64,000 bases of DNA from Paractinoplanes abujensis (GTDB taxonomy: Bacteria > Actinomycetota > Actinomycetes > Mycobacteriales > Micromonosporaceae), in the NCBI RefSeq assembly GCF_014204895.1, contig NZ_JACHMF010000001.1, positions 3,720,001 through 3,784,000 of the forward strand, written 5' to 3'. Of the stretch, positions 1 to 7,612 are shown in pieces (position 1 is the first letter of the stretch; every line of letters begins with the position of its first letter). Made by a program: the position numbers and the translations under genes. The notes beneath the pieces are model-generated. The model saw only the letters and a program-made list of their open reading frames with translations. It was not told the origin of the DNA and searched no databases.

Positions 1-1
1 C

Positions 2-58
2 ATGAGCGTGGAAGTTCTGCACCCCGAGGGTCTGCTCCGGCAGACCGGCTACCTGACC
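2..58 (+). pseudogene. Possible RidA/YjgF N-terminal fragment
   Basis: An ATG at position 2 opens MSVEVLHPEGLLRQTGY, which resembles the start of Rid-family deaminase proteins (VEVLHPEGLP...Y). The resemblance stops near position 58. There the sequence becomes the antisense of the hydrolase remnant, and the frame ends at 140-142. If real, this is only the first 17-19 residues of a roughly 130-residue protein, left at a rearrangement junction. It rests on a short match and could be chance. Confidence 0.2.
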
Positions 59-619
59 GGCCCGGCGATGGCGGCGAAAACGGTCGGCTCGGCCGCGTTC
101 AGGTCGAGCAACGGGGCCCACACGTCGACCGGCACGTCCTGACGCATCCGGCGCCGCTCATCCAGTTCCCCGGCGAGCGCGGGATCCAGCTCGCCGTACA
201 TCCGGGCGAAGCCGGCCGTCACAACACCCGGTGACCCGGCCCGCGAAGGCCCTCGGCGATCTCGGCGGGCAGGGACGTGACGGTCAGCGTCTGGTCGGTG
301 GCGATCACACCCCGTACGGGGAAACGCGAAGCGTAGGCGGTGGCCACGATGGCGCCGTACGAGTGGCCCGGCACCAGCGGAGGCTCGCCGACGTCCGAAG
401 TGCTCAGTAGGTCGCGCACGTCGCCGGCCGGCGTCACCGGGTCGCCGGGCCCGAGGCGCGGGGACTCGCCGTGCCCGCGCAGGTCCCCGCGAACCGTGCG
501 GGATGCTCGTGGAGCGGCACACGATCCCAGAACCTGCGGTCCTCGGGCATGCCGTGCAGGGCGACGAGCGACGGCCCCGAGCCGTCGACGACGTGAGCCA
601 GGGCAACGGTTTCGGTCAT
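49..619 (-). pseudogene. Alpha/beta hydrolase, frameshifted
   Basis: The reading begins with ATG at 619 (MTETVALAHVVDGSGPSLVALHGMPE) and carries the HGMP oxyanion-hole motif. It must change frame near 510 to continue as VRGDLRGHGES and the nucleophile elbow PGHSYGA. It changes frame again near 235 to reach TAGFARMYGELDPAL, and stops at 49-51. The pieces are collinear with one alpha/beta hydrolase, but the C-terminal part with the catalytic histidine is missing. Two frameshifts plus truncation indicate a pseudogene; sequencing errors cannot be excluded. No partner gene is evident. Confidence 0.7.
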
Positions 620-702
620 TTCCGGACCGTAGCCGGGCTTGACCCTGTCCAGGGAACATGGTGTTCAGTTGCGGGCGACACCGATCGTCTTCGAGGAGCC
701 GC

Positions 703-1431
703 ATGACACCCCAGCTCGGCCCTCCGATTCTGGCGGAGGACGTCCTGCTCCTCGTGACCCGGTTCGTCCCCGCCGCGGACGTCGCGGGCGAGCACGCTCT
801 CTTCCCCGTTCTGGCCGCGGCGGTGCTGGCCGATCTCGGTCTCGGCTCGCACGTGCGCATGCTCCCCGGCCGAGGCGGGTCGGCCCGGGTGGAAGCGGTC
901 GCCGAACGCGAACCGGCCGACGAGGTCCTGCACGTCGCCTGGAAATCCCTGCTGGCTCGTCCCCGCGGCGTGCAGGCGGCGCTCGCGGTGATCGGGCCGA
1001 CGTTGCGCAGCCCGCTGCTCGACCGGCTCGTCCGGCGCGGCGACCTCCGCCGGACGGCGCCCGAGGGTGCCGGCCCGGCCGCCGTGGAGAACGAGGAATC
1101 GGGGCGCCGGGCCGGCCTGGTCGCCGTCGTGCGCGACGTCCTGGCCGGAAAAGCCGACGCGCCACGGCGTGACGTCGCCCTGGCGGCGGTGTTGTCCGCG
1201 AGCGGGCTCCTGCGCCGGTTCGACCCCGAGATCTCGTGGACGTCCACGGTCATCGTCCGCGCCGGAGAGCTCGAGCGCGAGGTCCCCGAGGCCGGGGCGG
1301 CCGCCGAAGCGGTGGGCCGGGCCGTGGCCACGGCGCTCGTCGAGAACGTGATCGTCGCGGCCGCCGCTCTTCCCGGCCCGGACCGGCCGGACGACCGAAA
1401 GGGGGGCGCACGTGGCCTGGAGCACCCGTGA
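703..1431 (+). CDS. GPP34 family phosphoprotein
   Basis: This 242-residue cytosolic protein has the features of the GPP34 (Golgi phosphoprotein 3-like) family. They include an N-terminal LAEDVLLL segment, the alanine/leucine-rich helix AAAVLADLGLG, a central RPRGVQAALAVIGPTLRSPLLDRLV segment and helical repeats to the end. The bacterial role is unknown; eukaryotic members bind PI4P, and actinomycetes usually carry several paralogues. ATG 703 is chosen because GAGGAG lies just upstream at 692-697 and the family homology starts there. The 3' end overlaps the MerR gene by 20 bases, so the two are probably translationally coupled. Confidence 0.85.
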   Translation: MTPQLGPPILAEDVLLLVTRFVPAADVAGEHALFPVLAAAVLADLGLGSHVRMLPGRGGSARVEAVAEREPADEVLHVAWKSLLARPRGVQAALAVIGPTLRSPLLDRLVRRGDLRRTAPEGAGPAAVENEESGRRAGLVAVVRDVLAGKADAPRRDVALAAVLSASGLLRRFDPEISWTSTVIVRAGELEREVPEAGAAAEAVGRAVATALVENVIVAAAALPGPDRPDDRKGGARGLEHP

Positions 1432-2161
1432 GCTCGCGGATCTCGCCGGTACCACGGTGAACACGATCCGCCACTACCACCGGCTCGGACTGCTCGCCGA
1501 GCCCACGCGGCGCTACAACGGCTACAAGCAGTACGGCGTGGAGGACCTCGTCGGCCTGCTGCGCATCCGGCGGCTGGCCGGGCTGGGGGTGCCGCTCGCG
1601 CAGATCGCGGCGGTCAGTTCCGAGAGCGACGTCGGCTCGCAGGTGCTGCGGCAGGTCGACAACGACCTCGCCCAGCAGATCGAGCGTCTGCGCAAGGTGC
1701 GCTCGGACATAGCCGCCGTCCTGCGCGACGGCGCGCCCGCGGACACCCCGGCCGGTTTCGCCTCGGTCGCGCCACGCCTGTCGGCCGCCGGCAGCTCGCT
1801 CATCCATGTCATCGCCCAGCTGTGCGACGAGGACGCGCTGAACGACCTGAGGCGGATGATGCAGACCGATCCCGACCCGGTGGACGAGGAGTTCGACGCG
1901 TTGCCGCACGACGCGGACGAGGCGACCCGGCAGCATCTGGCCGACCGCCTCGCGCCCACCCTCGTACGGCATCTCGTCGACTATCCCTGGTTGCGTGACC
2001 CGGCGGCCCACCTGGTCAAAAGCGAGCACCTCACGCGGCAGACCTTCATCGACGCGGTGGTCGATCTCTACAACACGGCCCAGGTCGATGTGCTGAGCCG
2101 GGCCGGTGGGCTCGCCCGCGAGCAGCTGTCCCACCGGCACCGGTCCACTGCCCAGGCCTAG
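1412..2161 (+). CDS. MerR family transcriptional regulator
   Basis: This 249-residue regulator starts at GTG 1412, inside the end of the GPP34 gene. The N-terminal winged helix-turn-helix is clear at residues 1-70: STRELADLAGTTVNTIRHYHRLGLL, then YGVEDLVGLLRIRRLAGLGVPLAQI. A coiled helix follows (about 85-110), then a 140-residue effector domain. No cysteine cluster typical of metal sensors is visible, so the ligand is probably organic. The 20-base overlap suggests it is co-expressed with the GPP34 protein, and a target promoter may lie upstream of 703. Confidence 0.9.
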   Translation: MAWSTRELADLAGTTVNTIRHYHRLGLLAEPTRRYNGYKQYGVEDLVGLLRIRRLAGLGVPLAQIAAVSSESDVGSQVLRQVDNDLAQQIERLRKVRSDIAAVLRDGAPADTPAGFASVAPRLSAAGSSLIHVIAQLCDEDALNDLRRMMQTDPDPVDEEFDALPHDADEATRQHLADRLAPTLVRHLVDYPWLRDPAAHLVKSEHLTRQTFIDAVVDLYNTAQVDVLSRAGGLAREQLSHRHRSTAQA

Positions 2162-2264
2162 CGTTCAGCCGGCCGGGCCGGAGTTTCCGCGGGCCGCCGT
2201 CTTGCCGTACGACAGCTCGCTGAACAGACCGGCGAAGACGTCGGCACGCCGCCGCGGGGGTGAC

Positions 2265-2687
2265 TCAGTTGCCGGTGAGGGTGCGCTGCCCGGTGGCGGC
2301 GCTGCGCACGATCGCGTCGAGGAGCCGGTGGCGGGCGACCGCGTGGCCGAAATCGGGAGCCCCAGCGGTGCCGTCGAGCAGGTCGTCGCGGATCGCGGTG
2401 TAGGCGTGGGCCAGCGTGTGAACGAGGGTGCCGGACAGGTGCGGGTGTTTGTCGTACGCGGGTGGCAGCGCCAGTTCCGCCAGGCGACCCCGGCCCCGTA
2501 CGCCGCGCACCACCACCGGACCGATGTGCGGGAACTCCGCGCCGGTGACCTCGAGCCGCCCCTGCGTCCCGTCGATGACCAGTGAGAAGCCCGCCCCGGA
2601 CACCGCTCCCCCGCGATGGTGGGCGGAGAGCACGGCCCCGCGCAGCAGATCCGGCCCTGCCCGCAGAACCCGCGCCAACTCGCCCAT
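2265..2687 (-). pseudogene. Gfo/Idh/MocA oxidoreductase, C-terminal remnant
   Basis: The frame from ATG 2687 to the stop at 2265 gives 140 residues that look like the C-terminal half of a Gfo/Idh/MocA sugar oxidoreductase. They include GFSLVIDGTQGRLEV, the beta-sheet segment, and the closing helix FGHAVARHRLLDAIVRSAATG. The whole NAD(P)-binding Rossmann domain (about 120-150 residues with GxGxxG) is missing, and upstream sequence does not supply it in any frame. The remnant is therefore probably non-functional, although it could be translated as a short stable domain. Confidence 0.6.
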
Positions 2688-2763
2688 GCCTCCATGGTGC
2701 CTCGGATTCGCGCGGCCCCGGTGGCACTGCTGGACCCACCGCCGGGCGGCGCACATTCGTGGC

Positions 2764-2946
2764 ATGACAACAACCTCGCGCACCGCCCATGAGCTGCTGA
2801 CCAGGGCCGGGTGCGACGGCTTCGCGCGACGCGCGGCCGGCGAGTTGCCGGCGGCCGGCCGGCTGTTCATCAGCAAACGGACGATGGACGCCCTTTTACG
2901 CAACATCTTCTGAGAACTCGGCCTCACCTCGCGCCGCCGGCTCAAC
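2764..2946 (+). pseudogene. LuxR-type regulator remnant with internal stop
   Basis: From ATG 2764 the frame reads HELLTRAGCDGFARRAAGEL, then jumps to RLFISKRTMDALLRNIF, stop (TGA 2911-2913), and continues in frame as ELGLTSRRRL. This matches the end of large AAA/LuxR regulators (ARAAHELLxRxGxxxFAxRAxxEL...LFxSxRTVxxHLRNIFRKLGxxSRRxL). The linker and first half of the helix-turn-helix are deleted, and an Arg codon (probably CGA) has become TGA. It is a clear relic, not an active gene. Confidence 0.6.
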
Positions 2947-3057
2947 GCCCCTGCGGATATCGACCAGGCAATTGATGCCCAGGCAATGGCGGGCCGAAAG
3001 ATAGGCGATTCGGCCCGCTTGGAAAGAACTTTCCGGGCCGGGCCGGCCGCGGTGACC

Positions 3058-5172
3058 TCATCGCCTGAGCGCGCGGCGGAAAGTGGCCCGGATCTCCTCG
3101 GCCAGCAGGCCGGGCTGCTCCCAGGCCGCGAAGTGCCCACCCCGGGGCAGCTCGTTGTAGTGCACCAGGTTCGGGTACTTCTCCTCGGCCCAGCGCCGGC
3201 TGGCCAGGTAGATGTCGCGGGGAAAGAGGCTGACCCCGACCGGCACCTCCACCTTCGGATCCCGGTAGCTGCGGAAGCTCTCCCAGTAGATGCGGGCGGA
3301 CGAGGCCGCTGTCCCGGTCAGCCAGTAGAGCGTGATGTTGTCGAGCATCTCGTCGCGGCTCAGCAGCGTTTCCGGGTCGCCGCCGTGGTCGGTCCACTGC
3401 TCGTACTTCTCGTAGATCCACGCCGCCTGCCCGGCCGGCGAGTCGGTGAGGGCGTACCCGATGGTCTGCGGGCTCTGGATCTGCTCGTGCTGGTAGCCCG
3501 ATTCGTTGGCCTGGAAGTCGCGTCCGCGCTGCAGCGCCCGCTCCTCCTGTTCGTCGACGGCGTGCTCGGTGCCGTACGTCGGGAACATGTTGGAGTGCAC
3601 GGCGCGCACCGCGGGCTCCCCGATACCGCCCAGCGCGGTCGTGACGGCGTGCCCCCAGTCGCCGCCCTGGGCCACGAAACGGTCGTAGCCCAGCCGCCGC
3701 ATCAGCTCGACCCAGGCCCGCGCGATGCGCTCGGGGCCCCACCCCGTCCCGGCCGGCTGCTCCGAGAGGCCGAAGCCGGGCAGCGACGGCAGGACGACGT
3801 GGAAGGCGTCCTGTGGGTCGGCGCCGTGGGCCCGCGGGTCGGCCAGCATCGGCGCGATCTTTCCGAACTCGAGAACCGAGCCCGGCCAGCCGTGCGTCAT
3901 CACCAGCGGCGTGGCGCCGGGTTCGGGCGACCGCAGGTGCAGGAAGTGGATGTCGAGTCCGTCGATCCGGGTCACCGACGGGTCGAGGGCGTTCAGCCGG
4001 GCCTCGCAGGCCCGCCAGTCGTAGTCGTCGCGCCAGTAGTCGCACAGCGCCCGCATCCGCGCGGACGGCACACCCTGGCTCCAGTCGCGCACCGGTTCGG
4101 GTGCGGGCCACCGCGTACGGGCCAGCCGTTCCCGCAAGTCGTCCAGCGCGGCCTGCGGGAAGGCGAACGGCCGGGGCCGGATCGCGGTCCGCTCGGCTTC
4201 GGCCAGGTACCGCGCGAGGTCGTCGTACTCGTAGAGCTCCGCCAGCTGCCGCGGCGTGTGACCGGTGTGCGTGCCGAGATCGAGCCGCGCGCCCGCCTCG
4301 ACCAGGGCGCGCGCCGCCTCCTCGTGCCCGTGCCACACCGCGTCGTGCAGGGCCGTGAAGCCGTTGTAGGCGCCCTGCGCGTCGAGGTCCACCACCGGCG
4401 CCCCGATCGGGCCGGGGGCGGTCAGCGCCCGTACGACCTCGGCGTGCCCGGCGAAGGCGGCCTCGTGGGCCGGTGTCGCCCCCATCAGCCCGTTCAGTCG
4501 GCGCGGGTCCGCGCCCGCGGCGATCAGCACGCGCACGACGGCGGTGTGCCCGTCGCGGGCGGCCAGTCCGAGCGGGGTGTAGTCGTCGTCGGGGTCGCCG
4601 GTCGCCGGCACCCGTTCGTCCACTGCCGCGCCCGCCGCGATCAGCCGCTCCACCTCGCCGAGGTCGCCGGCCCGGACGGCGGACACGAGCGGCTGGGGGC
4701 GCTCCGGGCGGGCCCGGAGCAGACCGGCGATGATGTCCGACTCGTCGCGGCGGGCCAGGTCGAGCGCCGTCTCCTGCCAGTGGTTGCGGATCGTCACCCG
4801 GGCCCCGCCGGCCAGGAGCAGCCGGACCGCCGCCTCCTGCTTGTGCTGCACGGCGTCCATCAGCGGGGTGTGCCCCAGCCGGGCCGACTGCTGGTCGACG
4901 AGAGCGCCGTGGTCGAGCAGCCGGCCGATCACCTCGGTGTCGCCCGACTGCGCCGCCCTGTGCAGGGCGGTCGCCCCCATCCGGGGTTCGGCGGTGAACA
5001 CGTCCGCCCCGGCCGCCAGCAGCAGCTCCACGATGGTGGCCCGGCCCAGGCCCGCGGCGATCATCAGCGGGGTCTGCCCGCCGGAGCCGGGGCCGTGCGG
5101 GTCAGCCCCGGCTTCGAGCAGGTCGCTGACGGTCGCGGCGTCGTCGGCCCGGATCGCGAGTTCCAACGTCAT
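3058..5172 (-). CDS. Ankyrin-repeat/epoxide hydrolase fusion protein
   Basis: This 704-residue protein has two parts. Residues 1-325 carry about seven to eight ankyrin repeats (for example TPLMIAAGLGRATIVELLLAAGAD and TALHRAAQSGDTEVIGRLLDHGA). From about 330 it is a complete epoxide hydrolase: an EHN lid segment (FPQAALDDLRERLARTRWP), the HGWPG oxyanion hole near 428, the nucleophile Asp in QGGDWGH near 505, and the catalytic His in RGGHFAAWEQP near 680. No signal peptide is present, so it is cytosolic. ATG 5172 is preferred because the ankyrin homology begins there; an in-frame GTG at 5187 adds five residues. Neither start has a good ribosome site. The ankyrin part may target or regulate the enzyme (inference). 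Confidence 0.85.
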   Translation of the reverse strand: MTLELAIRADDAATVSDLLEAGADPHGPGSGGQTPLMIAAGLGRATIVELLLAAGADVFTAEPRMGATALHRAAQSGDTEVIGRLLDHGALVDQQSARLGHTPLMDAVQHKQEAAVRLLLAGGARVTIRNHWQETALDLARRDESDIIAGLLRARPERPQPLVSAVRAGDLGEVERLIAAGAAVDERVPATGDPDDDYTPLGLAARDGHTAVVRVLIAAGADPRRLNGLMGATPAHEAAFAGHAEVVRALTAPGPIGAPVVDLDAQGAYNGFTALHDAVWHGHEEAARALVEAGARLDLGTHTGHTPRQLAELYEYDDLARYLAEAERTAIRPRPFAFPQAALDDLRERLARTRWPAPEPVRDWSQGVPSARMRALCDYWRDDYDWRACEARLNALDPSVTRIDGLDIHFLHLRSPEPGATPLVMTHGWPGSVLEFGKIAPMLADPRAHGADPQDAFHVVLPSLPGFGLSEQPAGTGWGPERIARAWVELMRRLGYDRFVAQGGDWGHAVTTALGGIGEPAVRAVHSNMFPTYGTEHAVDEQEERALQRGRDFQANESGYQHEQIQSPQTIGYALTDSPAGQAAWIYEKYEQWTDHGGDPETLLSRDEMLDNITLYWLTGTAASSARIYWESFRSYRDPKVEVPVGVSLFPRDIYLASRRWAEEKYPNLVHYNELPRGGHFAAWEQPGLLAEEIRATFRRALRR

Positions 5173-5205
5173 GCTGACAGGCGACACCGTGTTCCGGGCA
5201 CAGGG

Positions 5206-6306
5206 TCAAGCACCCGTACGGTGGGTCACCTCCGGGAAGGCCGGGGACGGCCCGTCCAGCAGCGGCCGGTCGCGGTGGCGCAGGTGCACGTCGAGGAACG
5301 CGGCCACGTAGTCCCGCGTGATCCGCAGTTGCCGCTCGGCCGGGATCGCGCCCGGGTCCAGGCCGAGCTGGGCGCCGAGCACGGGCCGGTCGGTGAAGGA
5401 CATGTGCCCGGCGCCGGCGACGGTCAGCCACCGCTTCCACCCCGTCACGTTGGGCCAGTCGCGCACCCAGCTAGCGTCGGCCGGGCGGTCCGCGCCCACC
5501 AGCAGCAGTGGCCGCTTCGTGGCGACCGGGACGAACAGGGTGCCGTCCAGGTCGGCCGCGGCGTCCACCCGCCGGTCGGTGGTCAGCAGATGCGCGGCGC
5601 TCGCCCCGCCGATCGAGTGGCCCACCGCCGCGATCCGGTGGCGGTCCACGTACCGGGCGCCGCGCCAGGCCGGCTTCGCACCGGTCAGCCGGTCCAGCAG
5701 GAACGACACGTCGGCGGCCCGGCCCCGCACCACTTCCGGCAGCACTCCGTCGAGCTCGCAGGCCAGGCAGCCGGCCACGTGCCCGTCGGGAAACTCGACA
5801 CCCCGGGCCTCGTACGGGTGGTCCACTCCGGCCACCACGTAGCCGCGGGAGGCCAGGTCCTCGGCCAGCCCGGTGAGCGACTCGCGGCTCAGGCTGAAGC
5901 CGGGTGAGAGCACGACCAGCGGCCAGCCCCGCCCGGCCGGCGGGCGGACCGGCACGTCGCGGCGAGCGTTGGTGGCCACAGTGGTCAGCACGTCAGCCGG
6001 CAGGGGCAAGCCCTCGGCGGCGACGATCCGCGACGAGACGGCGGCCGTGGTGTAGGGCGCGGTGGGGCCGGGGCCGGGCCGGGCGGGATACCACAGCGAC
6101 ACCATCAGCTCGCGCCTCACCTCGGGCCGCCACGGATCGGCGCGGGCCGCGTCGGTCAGGTGCAGCCAGGTGGTACCCACGGCGTACGGGCCGGTGGGGC
6201 GGGGCAGGCCCAGGGCGGGCGCGGCGGTCGCGGCGGCGGCCGGCAGCGTCGCCACGAGCAGCGCCGACAAGCCGGCCAGGGCGCGGCGGAACAGGTGTGC
6301 GGTCAT
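5206..6306 (-). CDS. Secreted PAF-acetylhydrolase-like lipase/esterase
   Basis: This 366-residue protein starts at ATG 6306 with a signal peptide (RR near residue 7, hydrophobic core to about 21, AAAATA cleavage region). The body matches platelet-activating-factor acetylhydrolase / dienelactone-hydrolase-like alpha/beta hydrolases. It has VVLSPGFSLS (oxyanion hole), VGHSIGG with nucleophile Ser near 231, ADLDGTLF (Asp near 255) and GAGHMSF (His near 305). A secreted carboxyl-ester hydrolase acting on lipid or polyester substrates is likely. It is divergent from the TetR gene at 6441 across 134 bases holding two TetR-type palindromes, so it may be TetR-controlled. The stop lies only 33 bases from the GTG of the ankyrin fusion. 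Confidence 0.85.
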   Translation of the reverse strand: MTAHLFRRALAGLSALLVATLPAAAATAAPALGLPRPTGPYAVGTTWLHLTDAARADPWRPEVRRELMVSLWYPARPGPGPTAPYTTAAVSSRIVAAEGLPLPADVLTTVATNARRDVPVRPPAGRGWPLVVLSPGFSLSRESLTGLAEDLASRGYVVAGVDHPYEARGVEFPDGHVAGCLACELDGVLPEVVRGRAADVSFLLDRLTGAKPAWRGARYVDRHRIAAVGHSIGGASAAHLLTTDRRVDAAADLDGTLFVPVATKRPLLLVGADRPADASWVRDWPNVTGWKRWLTVAGAGHMSFTDRPVLGAQLGLDPGAIPAERQLRITRDYVAAFLDVHLRHRDRPLLDGPSPAFPEVTHRTGA

Positions 6307-6378
6307 GCCTCGTACGGTAGAAATCGGACGGCCGGGCCGGGCACTGCCGAAGGTAAGCACCTCACCCCGCCCAAAGTG

Positions 6379-6427
6379 CTTGACAGTGTCAAGCGCGCGG
6401 TGGGAGGCTCTGCTTGACACCGTCAAG
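6379..6427. promoter_or_regulatory. Twin palindromic operators for the adjacent TetR
   Basis: Two 15-base inverted repeats lie between divergent genes. CTTGACAGTGTCAAG at 6379-6393 has perfect 7-base arms around one base. CTTGACACCGTCAAG at 6413-6427 has one mismatched arm pair. Starts are 34 bases apart, about three helical turns, and the second site ends just before the TetR ribosome site. This is the usual layout for TetR autoregulation plus control of the divergent lipase. Confidence 0.75.
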
Positions 6428-6440
6428 GAGAGGTGGGGAC

Positions 6441-6962
6441 ATGGGCGTCCGCGACGATCTGCTCGCCGCCGCACGGGCGGAGCTCGACGAGCACGGCCAC
6501 GCCGGGATCAGCCTGCGCGCGGTGGCCCGCCGGGCCGGCGTCTCGCACGCCGCGCCGAAACATCACTTCCCCGACCGGGCGGCGCTGCTCACCGCCATCG
6601 CCACCGACGGTTTCACCGCGCTCGCCGCGAGCCTGAACCGGCTTCCGGACCCGACGCTGGCCGCGCTGGGGCAGGGCTACCTCGCGTTCGGGCTGGCCAA
6701 CCCCGCCCTCTACGACCTGATGTTCCGGCCCACCGAACTGCACGCCGACGATCCGCACCTGCTGGCGGCGCAGGACGCGTCGTTGCACCGCCTGCGGGCC
6801 GTGGCCGACGACCAGTCGCTCACGCTGATCAGCTGGGCCCTGGTGCACGGCCTGGTGCTGCTCACCCGTGACGGGGCCCTGGGCGGCCCGGCCGGCACCG
6901 CGTCCCGGCCCGAGCTGGCTCACGGACTCCTGGAAACGTACGCCGAAAGGATCACGTCATGA
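6441..6962 (+). CDS. TetR family transcriptional regulator
   Basis: This 173-residue repressor starts at ATG 6441 after GAGAGGTGGGG. The N-terminal helix-turn-helix is typical: LLAAARAELDEHGHAGISLRAVARRAGVSHAAPKHHFPDRAALL, residues 6-49. The rest is an all-helical ligand domain of the WHG type (YLAFGLANPALYDLMFRP). It overlaps the next gene by ATGA and should be co-transcribed with the DUF1707 membrane protein. Two palindromes immediately upstream imply autoregulation. The natural ligand is unknown. Confidence 0.92.
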   Translation: MGVRDDLLAAARAELDEHGHAGISLRAVARRAGVSHAAPKHHFPDRAALLTAIATDGFTALAASLNRLPDPTLAALGQGYLAFGLANPALYDLMFRPTELHADDPHLLAAQDASLHRLRAVADDQSLTLISWALVHGLVLLTRDGALGGPAGTASRPELAHGLLETYAERITS

Positions 6963-7408
6963 CTGTCACTACCGTTCAGCGCAGCGGCACCGCCGAGCGC
7001 GAGCGCACCGGACGCCGCCTCGGCGTGGCGCTCAGCCTCGGCTATCTGGATCTCACGGAGTACGAGGATCGGATGGCCACGGCGATGCGGGCCGGCACCG
7101 TCGCCGAGCTCGACCGGCTCACCGCCGACCTGCCCCTCGCCGAACTGCGGCGCCACGACCCGGAGACCCGGGCCCGCCGCGCCCGCCACGCCCGGCTCGG
7201 CGTGCGCATCCACCTGGCCGCCTACCTGCTCATGGCCGTGGTCACAGCGGGTGTCTGGCTGACCGTCGCCCTGGCCGCCGACGTCTGGTACCCCTGGTTC
7301 GTCTGGCCGGTTCTCGGCGGCGGCCTCGGCGTTCTGGGTCACGCCACGGGTGTCCGGATGGCGCTCCGCCAGCAGGTTGCGGCCCCGGCGCACCAGTCTC
7401 TTCCCTAG
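6959..7408 (+). CDS. DUF1707 and 2TM domain membrane protein
   Basis: This 149-residue protein has an N-terminal DUF1707/SHOCT-like segment (residues 5-55, GRRLGVALSLGYLDLTEYEDRMATAMRAGTVAELDRLTADLP). A basic stretch follows, then two transmembrane helices (about 82-102 and 107-128) of the 2TM type. It starts at ATG 6959, overlapping the TetR stop by four bases, so translation is coupled. The function is unknown; such proteins are common actinobacterial membrane accessories. Coupling suggests the TetR ligand affects the envelope. Confidence 0.85.
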   Translation: MTVTTVQRSGTAERERTGRRLGVALSLGYLDLTEYEDRMATAMRAGTVAELDRLTADLPLAELRRHDPETRARRARHARLGVRIHLAAYLLMAVVTAGVWLTVALAADVWYPWFVWPVLGGGLGVLGHATGVRMALRQQVAAPAHQSLP

Positions 7409-7612
7409 CCGGCTGCGAAATCGCGTCGTTCAGTGGGTTCACCGACCGGCCGCCGCCCCCGCATCGGCGCCTGGAAGGGCGGCACCCGTTTCGACCCCAC
7501 CCAGCTCGGCAACCCCGCAGCCCGCGACCACGGCCTGCGCCACCTCGTCTCGAACTGGTCGATCGAACGCATCCCGGCGTCACAGCCCTGGCCCCGCACG
7601 GCCGGCGCGGGG
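7409..7612. other. Intergenic stretch without recognised gene
   Basis: These 204 bases separate the DUF1707 gene from the convergent RsbQ-like gene. A codon-biased plus-strand frame (MGSPTGRRPRIGAWKGGTRFDP...) runs through it and into the antisense of the next gene, but no family was recognised. No clear terminator hairpin was found. It may be a gene relic. Confidence 0.3.

Noticed and set aside
2986..5907. A 973-codon open frame on the plus strand
   Set aside because: It is the antisense of the ankyrin-hydrolase and lipase genes. High GC leaves few stops, and the translation is Arg/Gly/Pro-rich without domains.
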